Shown here: positions 7,301 to 8,596 of the stretch, piece by piece
Position numbering within the stretch: position 1 is the first letter of the stretch
Layout: every line of letters starts with the position of its first letter
Assembly (NCBI GenBank): GCA_964573885.1
Contig: CAZNLL010000148.1
Location: forward strand, 1-8,596
Direction: 5' to 3'
Source of the DNA: CAZNLL01 sp964573885
GTDB lineage: Bacteria > Desulfobacterota > DSM-4660 > Desulfatiglandales > Desulfatiglandaceae
DNA length: 8,596 nucleotides
Made by a program: the position numbers and the translations under genes
The notes under the pieces: generated by a model
The model's input: the letters and a program-made list of their open reading frames with translations, nothing else
The model's database searches: none
Told to the model about the DNA's origin: nothing

Positions 7301-8596
7301 CCATGGCTGCGGGCATTGTGGGCGTCAGTGAACAACAGCTGGAGGCCCTGGAAAAATGTGTTGAGAACCTGAGCAGGAATCAGCCCCTTTTCGACGCCCT
7401 TATCAAGGCCTTCATATTTCAGGATCTCGGCCGTGTACCCGTACTGAGAGAAAAATACAAGGATGAGGTCCACCCGGCCGATCTGGCCCATGCAGGCGCT
7501 TTATTTATCATTAAGGAAAAAATCGCCGAAAGATACTACCTCCACACCAAAGGGAAAGGCCACCTGATCTTCCTGGTAAGGCATCACGGCTTTCTTCATC
7601 ATATCATTCGAGGAGAGCTGTCCTTCTCGGCTATAAAGGAGATTCTCGACATGTCAGACCGGGATCTTTTCGATGCCTTCTTTTTGTTCTCCTTTATTAT
7701 GATATCCGCCCTGAGAGAAGATCTCATCCTGGAAGATCTCGCCAACAGGCTTTTTCAGATCTGGGACCTGGGCCACCGGATCCTTAGGGGTGAAACCGCC
7801 CTGGAGGAGCAATTGAGCGAAATCTATGAACACAGAGGGAACCTGTATTTCTCGGTGGAGACCTATAAGAACCTTGGGCTGCCCGAAGGGGTGTCGCCGG
7901 CTGATTACCTTGAATCTTTGGGCTGGCGGGATGTGGAAAAGACGAGGCGCATTCGTTCGGGAGAAATGATCTTTGCCCTGGAACGGCTTTTCAGGCTGGA
8001 AGGTATAAGGTATGCGGTATTTTTGGATCTGGCCAACCTTATAGTAAAGGTTCCCCTCAAATTTATCTATAAGAGACGAAAATTCTCCAGCATAGGATAT
8101 GCCACCTTTGAAAAAGAGCTTTATGAGGCCTTTCGGATCTATAACACCCTTCAGAATCTTGCCGAAGAGACCCGGCATTTCATCCTGAACCAGCTTCAGG
8201 ACGACAGGGTGAGGATCTACGGATATGAAAAGGTCAGTGGCTATCTCAGTTACGAAAACAAGATCAAGCTCCTTTTGGCGGCCTTACTAGGGACCACCAG
8301 ATTGGAATCCCCTTCCGGACCTGTATGCATCAATTTCCTGGATATGAGCAAAGAAATCGAAAAACGCTATGAAGCGGTGAATGATTACCTGAGCACCCTA
8401 TCTATAGAAGAACTCTGGAATGATGAGGACCGGCTTGATCACCTCTTTAAAGCTGAAGCCGGTGTGGTGCTCAAGAAAGAGGCCTTTCCCGATGTGATTT
8501 CCGTGGATTTTCACGACCGAATCAACATCGTCCATAAACTTTCCTACATGGAAAAAATTAACGATGTAGAACAACTTAAGAACTACTTCCACTACA
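4336..8596 (+). CDS. Uncharacterised giant protein with degenerate GlnD-like HD domain, 3'-truncated by window edge (at least 1420 residues)
   Basis: From the ATG at 4336 the frame runs without any stop to the last base, giving 1420 codons (roughly 165 kDa), still open. Codon use (CTC, CTT, ATC, GAA/GAG, AAG) resembles the upstream genes, which speaks against recent transfer. No signal peptide or convincing membrane span is seen, so the protein is probably cytoplasmic. By eye it contains a polar N-terminal region (1-150), a Rossmann/methyltransferase-like segment (about 154-262), a long helical, charged middle (about 430-900) with GMGGIHNK (628-635) and EFHGTGH (714-720), a GlnD-like HD segment (about 916-1135), and a further helical part to 1420 that I cannot place. 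It starts 23 bases after livF; no strong Shine-Dalgarno is present, so translation may be coupled to livF. The next in-frame ATG is about 180 codons downstream. Function is unknown; a regulatory or sensing role for the operon is inference. Confidence 0.88.
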   Translation, partial: MVPTDSLPKETFWQEDSFRFIKPDEFEALGIDPSDIPVGTFAALKHPSHLESRFGGNAYGSGLFEVYDRLRPKDIKFLQNITFEDPEAIRNHYKTINEIYKKIGLLIRYSRHGHPYYLIPVHLVSNTLAHIKAKVEEISKIIAFHRKKYLKEQHVIGLVTHTDDLLIHELTFRFKEHRFMVLDSLESLQSFRQTLDLVILTWAPYEIVLMDKFSTLAQEMPSKRRLDQYAMYILWKLYNLLKPDGELFIVANRYTRKTSQSTRILFKTAQEEKSFLLFTHLFRTKKKYRIKNHSLHVNVFDFQKYLDGLYVEQEVMDKLLQGKALEDVSVEEIDHLPYINLQLADLPFLGDQEKTWSKLLPVYFDTMFLKPLVPESIKEEWKKRFTCREYDPSYMLIYLGQKKPLKTTLTDLKRDVTDSKLIGCPPDLLAEYRDSFEFVIQTLRVLEDLKAGHYGGLPRVFMERLKQPLENKSRRFSNLNDVMKLVKKVGRIERTKTYFNPDNIEGTRTQILKNLEALAFFDFSYNERKEILYIVLGHTPLGRVISGKLNEKALKPVSDLARTFDPQQGLNLLRYSRLLTWAETEATRGSQVTQEQLAELFNLYESTVRVVLNRDLDWDRLLDEKITGMGGIHNKIIRKLLKMMNHFEFLENWPELREKGAMEKEALADYDDHKLSRIENVIRLVNIIEKFEERYLRQDPLRLPAFYRRFMDMEFHGTGHLFERMDSRNVFILLWIMVNLARGESINFNPILAGSETQQVDDWVRKVEEEVRNINLDYLELNVLRQFSDQLHQIGSSFIIGTGFQLKIDSTMQALEITCMDMNKDIERLDNMAKRLAGTLISEIPAEELKDLETLFSNLESFYQSHLRLLGQEKAGLKLPARQKQWYLEIQALRERLKTNFLNVIFQPEDVYTDLDLLYHHAPSLLNFILPEFTALEDLDFSSNLYLKSPVTHYIITATKKLQALVRHDRASFQDTQFLHRLAKREFGPMAAGIVGVSEQQLEALEKCVENLSRNQPLFDALIKAFIFQDLGRVPVLREKYKDEVHPADLAHAGALFIIKEKIAERYYLHTKGKGHLIFLVRHHGFLHHIIRGELSFSAIKEILDMSDRDLFDAFFLFSFIMISALREDLILEDLANRLFQIWDLGHRILRGETALEEQLSEIYEHRGNLYFSVETYKNLGLPEGVSPADYLESLGWRDVEKTRRIRSGEMIFALERLFRLEGIRYAVFLDLANLIVKVPLKFIYKRRKFSSIGYATFEKELYEAFRIYNTLQNLAEETRHFILNQLQDDRVRIYGYEKVSGYLSYENKIKLLLAALLGTTRLESPSGPVCINFLDMSKEIEKRYEAVNDYLSTLSIEELWNDEDRLDHLFKAEAGVVLKKEAFPDVISVDFHDRINIVHKLSYMEKINDVEQLKNYFHY
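4795..5121 (+). other. Protein region: possible degenerate Rossmann/methyltransferase-like fold in the giant protein
   Basis: Residues 154-262 alternate hydrophobic strands and amphipathic helices. IGLVTHTDD (156-164) could be strand 1, LDLVILTW (195-202) resembles the fourth-strand motif, and LLKPDGELFIVAN (240-252) is close to the LKPGGxLxIV element of class I SAM-dependent methyltransferases. The glycine-rich SAM loop (GxGxG) is not visible, so cofactor binding is doubtful and it may be only a structural relic. The reading rests on motif resemblance alone. Confidence 0.3.
7081..7740 (+). other. Protein region: GlnD-like HD domain with altered metal ligands
   Basis: Residues 916-1135 follow the order of the uridylyl-removing HD part of GlnD. 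ILPEF (929-933) sits 22 residues before SPVTH (His953), as LPEF/MPQW precedes TVDEH in GlnD. FIFQDLGR (1026-1033) stands where GlnD has LFHDIAKG, DEVHPADLAHAG (1043-1054) where it has GDHSELGA, and FLVRHHGFLHH (1079-1089) where it has WLVRHHLLMS. FFLFSFIMISA (1115-1125) stands where it has LYLLTVADIRA. In this hand alignment His953, Asp1030 and Arg-His-His (1082-1084) are kept, while the dyad His is Gln1029 and the last Asp is Met1122. The gap from His953 to Asp1030 is longer than I recall for GlnD. No nucleotidyltransferase motif is seen upstream. Confidence 0.5.

Noticed and set aside
7666..7725. Hydrophobic stretch FFLFSFIMISAL in the giant protein as a membrane span
   Set aside because: It is only about 12-16 residues long, is flanked by charged residues, and fits the buried helix at the matching place in HD domains.
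7654..8178. 174-codon open frame on the minus strand
   Set aside because: Antisense shadow of the giant gene; no motif or start signal supports it.
4336..8596. Giant protein as a true GlnD
   Set aside because: GlnD has an N-terminal nucleotidyltransferase domain and is usually about 850-950 residues. No nucleotidyltransferase motif is seen here, the protein exceeds 1420 residues, and the HD ligands are altered.

Overview
The window holds five head-to-tail genes on the + strand, separated by only 20 to 27 bases, with no terminator-like hairpin or long non-coding stretch between them. It reads as part of one operon cut at both ends. Moderate GC content, good Shine-Dalgarno sites and a branched-chain amino-acid-type (Liv) ABC transporter next to a long-chain acyl-CoA synthetase-like ligase suggest an anaerobic Desulfobacterota (deltaproteobacterial) organism. 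That taxonomic guess rests on gene order and protein flavour only.

Bases 1-1484 are the C-terminal part of an AMP-forming acyl-CoA synthetase; its N-terminal part lies upstream of the window. Bases 1505-4312 encode the two membrane permeases (LivH, LivM) and one of the two ATPases (LivF) of a Liv-type importer. The second ATPase (LivG) and the periplasmic binding protein (LivK) are not in the window and are presumably encoded elsewhere, perhaps just upstream. The likely joint role is uptake of an amino acid, carboxylate or related acid, followed by CoA activation. The substrate cannot be read from the sequence.

Bases 4336-8596, half of the window, are a single uninterrupted reading frame of 1420 codons that begins 23 bases after livF and is still open at the window edge. 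Because no stop codon is reached, this gene is easy to miss and the region can look empty or be filled with antisense shadow ORFs. The protein matches no characterised full-length family that I recognise. By eye it has a degenerate Rossmann/methyltransferase-like segment near the N-terminus (about residues 154-262), a long helical middle with striking motifs (GMGGIHNK, EFHGTGH), and a segment at about residues 916-1135 that resembles the HD domain of GlnD (the PII uridylyl-removing enzyme). In that segment the His of the HD dyad and the last Asp ligand appear to be replaced. My main hypothesis is a very large cytoplasmic sensor or regulatory protein tied to the transporter/ligase operon.

I see no RNA genes, CRISPR arrays, mobile elements or sizeable repeats.
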